Source of the DNA: a virus
IMG/VR virus record: IMGVR_UViG_3300045141_000101
Location: 1 to 40,792 of that record
Strand: one strand, 5' to 3'
Length of the DNA stretch: 40,792 nt
Under the pieces are notes generated by a model. It had not been told where the DNA came from and did no database searches. It was given only the letters and a program-made list of their open reading frames with translations. This document shows, piece by piece, positions 1-6,282 of the stretch (position 1 is the first letter of the stretch; every line of letters begins with the position of its first letter). Both the position numbers and the translations under genes were made by a program.

Positions 1-175
1 CACAATAAGAGCATTGCACGGTTAACAGGGAACGGTATGTCTCCTTGTCCTCGCAGTGCGGACATTCAACCGTCAGAGCGACAGGCGCGTCAGGGTTTGA
101 CCCGGCAACGATGTCGCGTAATGTAACAACGTCAGATTGAAAAACCGGACGGGGAGGACAAGAATGAAGGGACAT
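1..175 (-). CDS. Zinc-ribbon N-terminus of HNH protein, partial
   Basis: The minus strand is open from an ATG at 175-173 to the window edge (58 codons plus one base). The peptide starts MSLHSCPPRPVF and carries two Cys pairs, CPHC and CSYC, 15 residues apart, which is the layout of a zinc ribbon. The reading frame continues exactly into the frame leaving the other end of the window (40792 down to 40236) with no stop. On a circular molecule this would be one 243-residue protein: zinc ribbon, then Pro/Ala linker, then HNH endonuclease. It is the first gene downstream of promoter PL. The ribosome binding site is weak (GGGG about 12 bases upstream). Function of the ribbon alone is unknown; DNA binding is the usual role. 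Confidence 0.55.
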   Translation of the reverse strand, partial: MSLHSCPPRPVFQSDVVTLRDIVAGSNPDAPVALTVECPHCEDKETYRSLLTVQCSYC

Positions 176-205
176 GGAAAAAACCCCAGAAGAATTGTCT
201 GGAGC

Positions 206-234
206 ATTCTTTCACCAACGGTGAAGTTAGTCAA
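206..234 (-). promoter_or_regulatory. Leftward early promoter PL
   Basis: Read on the minus strand: TTGACT (234-229), 17 bases, AAGAAT (211-206). The perfect 15-bp operator at 211-225 fills the spacer, so repressor binding would block polymerase. Transcription would start near 199, just before the ATG at 175, and run into the leftward operon of small genes. Confidence 0.6.
211..225. promoter_or_regulatory. Repressor operator in PL
   Basis: Perfect dyad TTCAC-caacg-GTGAA, identical in both half-sites to the operator at 761-775 between the repressor and Cro-like genes. It lies between the -35 and -10 boxes of PL. Confidence 0.7.
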
Positions 235-262
235 CCGGCAAATCGGGCCAGAGCGTTATTTT

Positions 263-277
263 TTCACCTGTACTGAA
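263..277. promoter_or_regulatory. Second PL operator
   Basis: TTCAC-ctgta-CTGAA matches the operator dyad at 9 of 10 half-site positions. It lies 52 bp (centre to centre) from the operator at 211-225, upstream of the PL -35 box, where a second repressor dimer could bind cooperatively. Confidence 0.5.
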
Positions 278-401
278 ATCCGTTGGCGGCGGGCGGATGA
301 GGCCACACCACCCTCCGCGCCACGCTTTCCCCACAAGCCGCCGGCGAATAGCCCGCCGCGACGCAAGCCATCATATAAGGAAGCGGCGGCTATCCAGCGG
401 C

Positions 402-722
402 CTAACCGCGAGCTTCAAGCTCCCGTAGCCGATCGGCGAGAGCCTGATTCTGGAAGCCCGCGCGCGAGCCAAAATAGAACCAACTCGCCGTGAACCCGAA
501 CTCTCGCACGGCTTTCCATATCGCCGTGTGGCTCGGCGGGTTCCTGTAGTTCGATATGTTCGTGAACTGCGACGAGGTCAGTCCGACCATGCTCGCGAAC
601 TTGCCCTTTGCCAGTCCGGTTGCTTCCTGAGCAAGTACGAACCGGTCGCATAACGCCTCGATGAAGGCCGTGTCGCTGGGCGGCATGACCGGCAATGTAT
701 TGCACATCCGGTGAATAATCAT
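402..722 (-). CDS. Phage repressor, XRE-type HTH (CI-like)
   Basis: A 106-residue protein with a helix-turn-helix region around residues 38-75 (KFASMVGLTSSQFTNISNYR), typical of short phage repressors. It lacks a LexA/CI-type peptidase domain, so induction would have to work by another route, such as an antirepressor. It is divergent from the Cro-like gene and flanked by six copies of a 15-bp dyad that is probably its operator. Operators at 701-715 and 723-737 overlap its own start, which suggests autoregulation. No clear Shine-Dalgarno precedes the ATG at 722; an in-frame ATG at 707 is an alternative. The repressor call rests on position, HTH and operator layout. Confidence 0.75.
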   Translation of the reverse strand: MIIHRMCNTLPVMPPSDTAFIEALCDRFVLAQEATGLAKGKFASMVGLTSSQFTNISNYRNPPSHTAIWKAVREFGFTASWFYFGSRAGFQNQALADRLRELEARG

Positions 723-775
723 TTTACAACCCGTGAAATTGATCAGGCGCTTGACGTATATTCACGTTTGGTGAA
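701..775. promoter_or_regulatory. Immunity operator cluster (three sites)
   Basis: Three dyads with the plan TTCAC-N5-GTGAA: 701-715 (TGCAC-atccg-GTGAA), 723-737 (TTTAC-aaccc-GTGAA) and 761-775 (TTCAC-gtttg-GTGAA, perfect). Centres are 22 and 38 bp apart. The last lies in the spacer of the rightward promoter. It also lies in that of a possible leftward maintenance promoter (TTGGCA at 784-779, TATACG at 760-755 on the minus strand). The first two overlap the start of the repressor gene. This is the arrangement of a bistable lysogeny switch. Confidence 0.7.
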
Positions 776-780
776 ATATG
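751..780 (+). promoter_or_regulatory. Rightward early promoter PR
   Basis: TTGACG at 751-756 is a good -35 box. The perfect operator at 761-775 follows four bases later, the same geometry as at PL. The -10 is weak: AATATG at 775-780 with an 18-base spacer. It would place the start of transcription near 787, on the second ATG of the Cro-like gene, implying a leaderless message. The -10 assignment is tentative. Confidence 0.4.
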
Positions 781-786
781 CCAATC

Positions 787-1023
787 ATGAAGCGCTCCCT
801 CGATGAAATCCTCGATGTCCTGGGCGGCGAAAGCGCCGTTGCCAGTCTGTTGGGCTGCGGCCCGTCCTCCGTCTCCAACTGGAAGTCGCGCGGTCTCCCG
901 AAGGGGCGCTGGGTCGATCTGGTCATGTTGGGCGCGGAGAAGGGCGTCCGGCCGCCGATCACTCTGGACGAGGTGCGCCAGGCAGCCGCCGAGATCGATA
1001 ACGCGTGGAGCGAACCAGCGTGA
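787..1023 (+). CDS. Cro-like HTH protein (carph-isopro type)
   Basis: A 78-residue HTH protein beginning MKRSLDEILDVLGG. The segment SAVASLLGCGPSSVSNWKSR with following RGLPKGRW resembles the short carph-isopro HTH family of alphaproteobacterial phages, often found in the Cro position. It diverges from the repressor, and the operator at 761-775 lies just upstream. An in-frame ATG at 778 exists, but it overlaps the likely -10 box. I therefore prefer the ATG at 787, probably on a leaderless transcript, since no Shine-Dalgarno is visible for either. It likely competes with the repressor for the same operators (inference from position). Confidence 0.65.
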   Translation: MKRSLDEILDVLGGESAVASLLGCGPSSVSNWKSRGLPKGRWVDLVMLGAEKGVRPPITLDEVRQAAAEIDNAWSEPA

Positions 1024-1050
1024 CAACGCGACACTAACGGAGGCGGGGAG

Positions 1051-1290
1051 ATGTGGACAGTATCATGGCAGGACTTTCGCCGTCACGCGTTCGGCGACCC
1101 GATGCCACCGATTGCACGTGAAACATTCGAAACGAAGGAGGCGGCCGACCGGCGAAAGACCGAGTTGAAATCGTCTCATGTCGTGGCCTGCGTGACGCCG
1201 CTGGTGATCCGGCGCACGCGGCGGTTTCGCAACACCCCGATCGACGGTGAGGCTGCGCGCTTCAATAAGAACTGGACGCTGGCGAAATGA
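1051..1290 (+). CDS. Small early protein of unknown function
   Basis: A 79-residue basic protein (starts MWTVSWQDFRRHAF) with a strong ribosome binding site (GGAGGCGGGGAG directly before the ATG). It is rich in Arg, Lys and Thr, with no membrane segment or Cys motif. Its stop overlaps the start of the RusA gene (ATGA at 1287-1290), so the two are translationally coupled and likely serve early DNA metabolism. I recognise no family. Confidence 0.6.
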   Translation: MWTVSWQDFRRHAFGDPMPPIARETFETKEAADRRKTELKSSHVVACVTPLVIRRTRRFRNTPIDGEAARFNKNWTLAK

Positions 1291-1754
1291 GCGAACACTG
1301 GTCGGACAGTCCGCCAGATCGCATCATTACGATGCCGCGCTGTCCTTCGCTCAACGCATTGTGGGTCCGCGCTCCCGGCAAACCGCGCGTCCGTTCGGAG
1401 GCATACCGCGACTGGGCGCGCGCCGCCGGTTGGGACGTGAAGCGCCAGCTTGTCGGTGTGCCGCCCGTGGATTGCAGATTCAACGCGCTGATTGAGGTGC
1501 CCATCACCAGGCGCGACACGGGGAACTGGGAGAAAGCCGTTATGGATTTGTGCGAGTCCGTCGGCCTCGTAACGAATGATGGAAACGCCTGCGAAATAAC
1601 CATTCGCCCCGTCGCGCGCGAGGACGTGATGGTGGCGCTGTGGGTGCTGCCAGAGATGGGCGCGGTGCGTGCCCCGGCGGCCCCACGCGCGCGGCCGGTG
1701 ATGCGGCGGCATGCTCCGAAGCGGCGGGCGCTGACATGGAAAATGCCGGCATGA
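1287..1754 (+). CDS. rusA: RusA-family Holliday junction resolvase
   Basis: A 155-residue protein. RusA enzymes cut four-way DNA junctions as dimers using three or four acidic residues. The signature is at residues 75-105: RRDTGNWEKAVMDLCE followed by TNDGNACEI, giving candidate metal ligands D77, D87 and D98. The second Asp of the E. coli DxDN motif is Gly here (DTGN), a substitution I believe is common in phage members of the family. The last 45 residues are a basic Ala/Pro/Arg tail that may bind DNA. It sits in the early operon with ATGA overlaps on both sides. In phages this enzyme resolves branched replication and recombination intermediates before packaging. Confidence 0.8.
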   Translation: MSEHWSDSPPDRIITMPRCPSLNALWVRAPGKPRVRSEAYRDWARAAGWDVKRQLVGVPPVDCRFNALIEVPITRRDTGNWEKAVMDLCESVGLVTNDGNACEITIRPVAREDVMVALWVLPEMGAVRAPAAPRARPVMRRHAPKRRALTWKMPA

Positions 1755-1912
1755 TGCACCGTATACGGCATTGGCTGATGATGGCGCCGTGCGAGGTCGT
1801 CTCGACGGTCTCCGGTGACACTGTCTGGCTCGCCACGCGCTGCGTCATTTGCGGCCGTATCACCGATAAATTCCCGGCGCGGCCAATCCCCGCCGATCAC
1901 GAGTTCCGATGA
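1751..1912 (+). CDS. Small CxxC protein
   Basis: A 53-residue protein starting at the ATG that overlaps the RusA stop (ATGA, 1751-1754). An earlier in-frame ATG at 1736 would add five residues. It carries one CVIC motif near the middle (RCVICGRIT), which could bind zinc only as a dimer or with other ligands such as the nearby His. Its stop again overlaps the next start (ATGA, 1909-1912). Function unknown; expected to be made with RusA. Confidence 0.5.
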   Translation: MMHRIRHWLMMAPCEVVSTVSGDTVWLATRCVICGRITDKFPARPIPADHEFR

Positions 1913-2310
1913 TGAACGCGCGGGAGAAGATATGGGCGTGGATCGAGGTCAACCGGCGCGATTCCGTCTTGCACGCCTCGCCGCGCCGGATCGCCGCCGC
2001 GACCGGCATTGGGCTGGAGTGGGTCCGAACCATCTTCGAAGCGTGGTGCGACGAGGGGTGCCTGACGCGCATTGAGCGTGGACGATATCGGATCGTCGAA
2101 GCGCCGAAACTGGACGGTATCACGCGGCACCCGGAATGGTCGCCCGAGGCGCGCGGGAAGCTGGCGGAGCTGTCGGCACGCGGCTTGTCGCTGCGTGAGA
2201 TGGCGCGCGAGATGAAATCGACGGTCAACGCCATCGCCGGGCAACGTAGCCGCCTGGGGCTACCAAAACGGCCGTCACCGATCCGGCGCGCGGCGGAGGG
2301 GGCGCCATGA
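1909..2310 (+). CDS. Winged-helix plus GcrA-like DNA-binding protein
   Basis: A 133-residue protein with two DNA-binding parts. Residues about 1-65 look like a winged helix (SPRRIAAATGIGLEWVRTIF, then a basic wing GRYRIVEA). Residues 77-113 (WSPEARGKLAELSARGLSLR, then RSRLGLPKR) match the N-terminal GcrA-type helix-turn-helix. GcrA is an alphaproteobacterial cell-cycle regulator that works with sigma-70 at methylated promoters. A phage copy could redirect host transcription or time replication (inference). It is coupled to its neighbours by ATGA overlaps on both sides. Confidence 0.65.
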   Translation: MMNAREKIWAWIEVNRRDSVLHASPRRIAAATGIGLEWVRTIFEAWCDEGCLTRIERGRYRIVEAPKLDGITRHPEWSPEARGKLAELSARGLSLREMAREMKSTVNAIAGQRSRLGLPKRPSPIRRAAEGAP

Positions 2311-2516
2311 CCCGGCAACTGGAATTGTTCGCGCGACGGGGTAGCGGGCCAGCCCGGTCTGGCTCCCGACCGGCCCAGGCCCCGACGAAGATCAACGCAA
2401 GATCCCCTCCCGAGCCGTTCGATTTCGCCGCCGCGATCGCCCTCGACCCGCGCGCCGTGCCTCGGCCCGACGTGCCAGTGCCGGAGTGGCTCAGGCTGCC
2501 TGAGACCGATCCGTGA
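2307..2516 (+). CDS. Small Pro-rich early protein, unknown
   Basis: A 69-residue protein whose ATG overlaps the preceding stop (ATGA, 2307-2310). It begins MTRQLELFARRGSG and is rich in Pro, Ala and Arg, with an acidic C-terminus (PVPEWLRLPETDP). It looks largely disordered. The opening MTRQLELF resembles short peptide motifs that bind sliding clamps (QLxLF type), so binding to the host DNA polymerase clamp is possible but unproven. It is the last gene of the first early block and converges with the RHH gene, overlapping it by 26 bases. Confidence 0.5.
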   Translation: MTRQLELFARRGSGPARSGSRPAQAPTKINARSPPEPFDFAAAIALDPRAVPRPDVPVPEWLRLPETDP

Positions 2517-2688
2517 CGTGCTCCCGCCCCTTGCGTGACCGCCGCTGTTCCACGGCATCGAGGATCAGACCCTCGATCCAGGCCGACAGCGTACGGCGTT
2601 CAACGGCGGCGATTCGCTCCGCCTCGCTTTTCACGTTGGGCGTCGTCCGCATCAGGATATTTGCCGTTCGCCGCTCAGAAACCATCAT
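2491..2688 (-). CDS. Ribbon-helix-helix-type regulator
   Basis: A protein of about 65 residues. After a short tail it has a strand-helix-helix plan (ANILMRTTPNVKSEAERIAA, then RTLSAWIEGLILDAVEQRR) like Arc/CopG-type repressors. It is divergent from the replication block and its 5' end lies on the promoter at 2697-2725, so it may control that promoter and itself (inference). The ATG at 2688 has CAGGT five bases upstream and is preferred. An upstream ATG at 2703 in the same frame would lie inside the promoter. Confidence 0.55.
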   Translation of the reverse strand: MMVSERRTANILMRTTPNVKSEAERIAAVERRTLSAWIEGLILDAVEQRRSRKGREHVTDRSQAA

Positions 2689-2696
2689 ACACCTGA

Positions 2697-2725
2697 TTGA
2701 CATTGTATCTACTCACTTGTATAAA
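2697..2725 (+). promoter_or_regulatory. Sigma-70 promoter of replication block
   Basis: TTGACA at 2697-2702, 17-base spacer, TATAAA at 2720-2725: near-consensus and the best promoter in the window. The hexamer TTGTAT occurs twice here (2703-2708 and 2717-2722), 14 bp apart. It could be the target of the divergent RHH protein. Confidence 0.7.
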
Positions 2726-2757
2726 CAACCGCTATCGCAATGTCAAGGAACCCACAC

Positions 2758-3297
2758 ATGAACGAAATCCGCCCGCCATCTGGCATGAGGATAGAGCAGG
2801 CCATGGCAACGTGGATGTCCGCGCGCCAGCGACTGCTCGAAGACGATCCTTCCCTCGAACATGACGAGGCCGCTCTCAGCGAGATCCTCGGGCCGGTCGA
2901 GGGCGACGTGAACGACATCCTGGCCCGCGTGCTGCGCGCGAAAGTCCACGCCGAAGCGATGGCGAAAGCAGCCAGCGAACAGGCGGATCTGATCGTGGCC
3001 CGCAAACGCCGATACCTCGCGCGCGAGAACGCCATGAAGGGGCTCGCTTTCGCGCTGATGGAAACGCTCAACAAACGGAAGGTCGAACTCGGCGATCTTA
3101 CCGCGAGTATCGTCGCCGGCCGCGCGGGCGTGTTCATCACGGACCTCGCCAAAGTGCCTGATATCTACGTCGAAGTGATTCCCGAGGAACGCAAGCCCGA
3201 CAAACTGGTGATGCTGGCCGATCTCCAGGCAGGCAAGACCATCGAGGGCGCCGAACTCGGCAACGGTCTCGACTACCTGATGATCCGGAAGGGCTGA
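2758..3297 (+). CDS. Gp157-type phage protein
   Basis: A 179-residue protein that resembles the siphovirus Gp157 family, found next to single-strand annealing proteins in many phages. Residues about 20-110 are mostly helical with a coiled-coil look (DVNDILARVLRAKVHAEAMA). The C-terminal half is a compact beta region (DLAKVPDIYVEVIPEERKPD). The start at 2758 is chosen because AAGGA lies nine bases upstream; an in-frame ATG at 2740 lacks a site. It is the first gene behind the strong promoter at 2697-2725 and directly precedes the RecT-like gene. Family members are thought to act in DNA replication or protection, but the exact role is not established. Confidence 0.65.
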   Translation: MNEIRPPSGMRIEQAMATWMSARQRLLEDDPSLEHDEAALSEILGPVEGDVNDILARVLRAKVHAEAMAKAASEQADLIVARKRRYLARENAMKGLAFALMETLNKRKVELGDLTASIVAGRAGVFITDLAKVPDIYVEVIPEERKPDKLVMLADLQAGKTIEGAELGNGLDYLMIRKG

Positions 3298-3300
3298 CCC

Positions 3301-4221
3301 ATGAACGCCATCGCCAAAACCAATCCGGCCACCGCCGGCCTGCGCCCCCAGTCGTTCGCGGATCTCGTCCAGTTCGCCAATCTCGCGGCGAAGTCCTCCA
3401 TGGTCCCGCCAGCCTACAAAGGCCAACCGGAGTCCATCGTCCTCGCCGTCCAGATGGGCGACGAACTGGGCCTGGCGCCAATGCAGTCGCTCCAGAACAT
3501 CAGCGTCATCAACGGCCGCCCCGCCGTCTGGGGTGACGCCGTCCTCGGCCTCTGCCGCCAGTCCGCCGTGTGCAAGGATATCGTCGAGACCGTGACCGGC
3601 GAGGGCGAGCGCATGGTCGCCACATGCACCGCGATCCGGGTCGGATCCGAGCCTGTCGTGCGCTCGTTCTCCGTTGAGGATGCCAAGAAGGCCGGACTGT
3701 GGGGCAAGAGCGGGCCGTGGCAGCAATACCCGAAGCGGATGCTCCAGATGCGAGCGCGCGGCTTCGCGGTGCGGGATGCCTTCCCCGACGTGCTGCGCGG
3801 CCTGATCACCGCCGAGGAAGCTGCCGACATCCCCGCCCGCGACACCTTCGCCGGACCAACAATCGAACACACCGCCGCTCCTGTGGCGTCGACCATACCA
3901 AATCAGGTGGCCGAGCAGGGGGTAACCGGGGCAATCCCAACCATCGACCACCCCAGGAAAAAGACCGTGGCCGCATGGCTCGACGCGCTGGCGCTGGAAC
4001 TGGCCGCCTGCGAGGGGGGCGAGGAAGTGGACGCGATACTGGCGAGAGAGGATGTGCAGCAGGCACAGGACAGGCTCCGCAACGGCGCCGCCGACCGGCT
4101 CAACCACATGATCCAGACCGCCATCGCGCGCACCGCCGCCACCGAGACTTCCGCGCCGGAGGATGACGGACTGTATGCCGATCCGGCGAGCGATCCATTT
4201 CGTGAGACGGCGCCGGCGTGA
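3301..4221 (+). CDS. RecT-like single-strand annealing protein
   Basis: A 306-residue protein. The core at residues 15-185 (SFADLVQFANLAAKSSMVPP, VQMGDELGLAPMQSLQNISV, NGRPAVWGDAVLGL) matches the RecT-type annealing family. The C-terminal third is a variable acidic tail. These proteins coat single-stranded DNA and pair homologous strands, serving phage recombination and concatemer formation. It follows the Gp157-type gene by three bases, so the two are one unit. A partner exonuclease is not evident next door; the PD-(D/E)XK-like protein at 6283-7095 is a candidate. Confidence 0.7.
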   Translation: MNAIAKTNPATAGLRPQSFADLVQFANLAAKSSMVPPAYKGQPESIVLAVQMGDELGLAPMQSLQNISVINGRPAVWGDAVLGLCRQSAVCKDIVETVTGEGERMVATCTAIRVGSEPVVRSFSVEDAKKAGLWGKSGPWQQYPKRMLQMRARGFAVRDAFPDVLRGLITAEEAADIPARDTFAGPTIEHTAAPVASTIPNQVAEQGVTGAIPTIDHPRKKTVAAWLDALALELAACEGGEEVDAILAREDVQQAQDRLRNGAADRLNHMIQTAIARTAATETSAPEDDGLYADPASDPFRETAPA

Positions 4222-4250
4222 ACACACCACCAGACCCGGAGTGAGAGGCG

Positions 4251-4589
4251 GTGGATGGGGGCGGACCCCCAGGCCGCTTCGCCGCCGATTTCCGGCGTCT
4301 CGTCACCCCGATCCTGACGCGGGAGATCACCCGACTCGCGCCCGACGTGGCAGACGGCCGCCTGTCGTTCTCCGAGGCCATGGCCGAACTGATGCGCATG
4401 GCCTGGCGCCGAGGGGCCGGATACCTCCCAGAGCCGCTTCAGGAGGAGCTACAGGACTGGATCGCCTCGACCCTGCTGGATGAGGCGTGCCTGATCGAGG
4501 AGGCCGAGGCGCTACTCCAGAGTCTGCTACGCGAGCCGTCCCGCGACGTGATGCGATCCGCCATTCGGAAGTTCATCGATGATGGTTGA
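4251..4589 (+). CDS. Small early protein, unknown
   Basis: A 112-residue acidic, helical protein beginning at GTG 4251 behind GGAGTGAGAGGCG. Residues 15-100 form amphipathic helices (ITRLAPDVADGRLSFSEAMA, EELQDWIASTLLDEACLIEE). It overlaps the helicase gene by 11 bases, which suggests coupling and a role near replication. I recognise no family. Confidence 0.55.
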   Translation: MDGGGPPGRFAADFRRLVTPILTREITRLAPDVADGRLSFSEAMAELMRMAWRRGAGYLPEPLQEELQDWIASTLLDEACLIEEAEALLQSLLREPSRDVMRSAIRKFIDDG

Positions 4590-6054
4590 CGAGCCGCCGC
4601 CCAACTTCTTCGCCCGCGCTCCGAAGCCCCGGCGAAAAGCCAAGGCGCCGGCGCCAGAGGTCGTGCCCGTTCAATACGTAAACGGGGAGGACAAACTTGT
4701 CCTCATCATGCCGCCTGATTGCACCGACGATGCGATCGGGCTGCGCTTCAGCGCCGAGTTTGGCGGCGTCCTGCGATACGTCGCCGACTGGAACCGCTGG
4801 ATGCTCTGGGACGGCCGGGTCTGGCGCCGGGACAACACGCTCCGCGTCTATGACCTGATCCGCAAAACCATCCGCGCGATCGGCCCCGAGGCGCCCGACG
4901 AGCGGGTCCGCGCCAAATTGGCCGCCGCGTCCACCGTCGCCGCGATCGAGAAGCTCGTCCGCTCCGACCGCCGCCACGCGCTGGCCGCCGATGCCTGGGA
5001 CGCCGACCCTTGGCTGCTCAACACACCCGGCGGCGTCGTGAACCTCGAAACCGGCGAGACCGGGCCGCACGACCCGACATACCTGATGACGAAATGCACT
5101 GGCGTGGCCCCCGCCACAGTCGCCGACTGTCCGCGTTGGATGCGCTTCCTGGAACGCGTCACCGGCAACGATCCCCTGTTGGAAGCATACCTCAAACGGG
5201 TTGCCGGGTATTGGCTGACAGGCCTGACCCGCGAACACGCCATGTGGTTCCTCTATGGCACCGGGCGCAACGGCAAGGGCGTTTTCCTGAACACCATTAC
5301 GCGCATCATGGGCGACTATGCCCTGACCGCCTCACCCGACACGTTCACAGCGGACGGCCACGGCAAGCACCTTACCGTCCTCGCCCGCCTGCAAGGCGCA
5401 CGGCTCGTGGTGTCGCAGGAAACCGAGGAGGGCGTGCCATGGGCCGAGGCACGCATTAAAGCCGTGACCGGTGGTGACCCCATCACAGCCAACTTCATGC
5501 GGCAAGATCCGTTTACATACCTGCCCCAGTTCAAACTTGGCATGTCAGGCAATCACAAACCAACCCTGAAGTCCGTCGATGAGGCGATCCGCGCCCGCTT
5601 CAACCTCGTCCCCTTCCTGGTGACCATCCCTCTCGGCGAACGCGACCCGAAATTGCCGGAACTGCTGTGGGAGGAAGCGCCGGGGATTCTGGCGTGGATG
5701 CTGGAGGGGTGCTGGGACTGGCGGCATGCGCGGCTGCGCCCGCCAGCGATCGTGACCGACGCCACCAAGGTCTATTTCGATGAGGAAGACGCCACCTCGC
5801 TCTGGCTCGCGGACTGCTGCGATACCAGCGACCCACGGGCCAAAGCGTCCAGCTCGCTGATGTTCGAATGCTGGTCGTGGTGGGCGGTCGGACAAGGCGA
5901 AAGAGCCGGTACACAGAAAGCATTCAGCCGAACCATGGAACGCCATGGCTTTGAAAAGAAACGAGAACCTGATGGCGTGAAATTCCTGTGCATCAAGTTG
6001 GCCAAGGCAGCGTCCCCATTCTGGAATCATAAGGGAAATGAGCAGGAACAATGA
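4579..6054 (+). CDS. D5-type SF3 replicative helicase (primase-helicase)
   Basis: A 491-residue protein. Residues about 60-200 form a D5_N-like region, and 215-430 an SF3 helicase domain. The Walker A is GTGRNGKG at 227-234, and a Walker B-like stretch is RLVVSQETEEG from about 275. Motif C/sensor FKLGMSGNHKP is at 319-328 and Arg-rich residues lie around 338-340. The C-terminal part is winged-helix-like (WSWWAVGQGERAGTQKAFSR). The N-terminus is short and shows no archaeo-eukaryotic primase domain, so this is the helicase half. Related phage and plasmid proteins unwind DNA at the origin as ring hexamers. A large inverted repeat lies just downstream and could be its target. Confidence 0.85.
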   Translation: MMVDEPPPNFFARAPKPRRKAKAPAPEVVPVQYVNGEDKLVLIMPPDCTDDAIGLRFSAEFGGVLRYVADWNRWMLWDGRVWRRDNTLRVYDLIRKTIRAIGPEAPDERVRAKLAAASTVAAIEKLVRSDRRHALAADAWDADPWLLNTPGGVVNLETGETGPHDPTYLMTKCTGVAPATVADCPRWMRFLERVTGNDPLLEAYLKRVAGYWLTGLTREHAMWFLYGTGRNGKGVFLNTITRIMGDYALTASPDTFTADGHGKHLTVLARLQGARLVVSQETEEGVPWAEARIKAVTGGDPITANFMRQDPFTYLPQFKLGMSGNHKPTLKSVDEAIRARFNLVPFLVTIPLGERDPKLPELLWEEAPGILAWMLEGCWDWRHARLRPPAIVTDATKVYFDEEDATSLWLADCCDTSDPRAKASSSLMFECWSWWAVGQGERAGTQKAFSRTMERHGFEKKREPDGVKFLCIKLAKAASPFWNHKGNEQEQ

Positions 6055-6085
6055 GTTATCAAGAAATGCGGTCCGGTTATTATTT

Positions 6086-6268
6086 ATCAAAAGTCAACCA
6101 TGTAGGGTTGTGCAGGGTTTTGCATTTCACACGTAGGGCCGCGCGCGGAGGCGCGGGCGGGCGGGCGTGACCCCGCATCCCTTCATACCCTGCATTAAGT
6201 ATAATACGCGCGCGTGCGCGCAGACCCACGTGTGAAATGGGAAACCCTACACAACCCTACATTTTGAT
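6086..6268. repeat. Large imperfect inverted repeat, candidate origin
   Basis: Left arm 6086-6134 (ATCAAAA ... CATTTCACACGT) and right arm 6228-6268 (ACGTGTGAAATG ... TTTTGAT) are near-perfect reverse complements over about 40 bp. The left arm carries an extra 8 bases. The left arm also holds AGGGTT units at 6104-6109 and 6114-6119, one helical turn apart. The central 93 bp are very GC-rich with alternating CG (about 6204-6221). It lies between the helicase and a nuclease gene with no ORF inside. An origin with iterons or a replication terminus are the best guesses; a regulatory hairpin is the alternative. Confidence 0.55.
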
Positions 6269-6282
6269 AAAAGGAAAACGAG

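Noticed and set aside
137-493. Plus-strand ORF from TTG 137
   Set aside because: It crosses PL, both PL operators and the repressor 3' end; basic low-complexity sequence without homology features.
2743-4230. Long minus-strand ORF (495 codons)
   Set aside because: It is antisense to the Gp157-type and RecT-like genes; high-GC coding DNA often leaves such open frames. Composition is His/Arg/Gly-rich with no domain.
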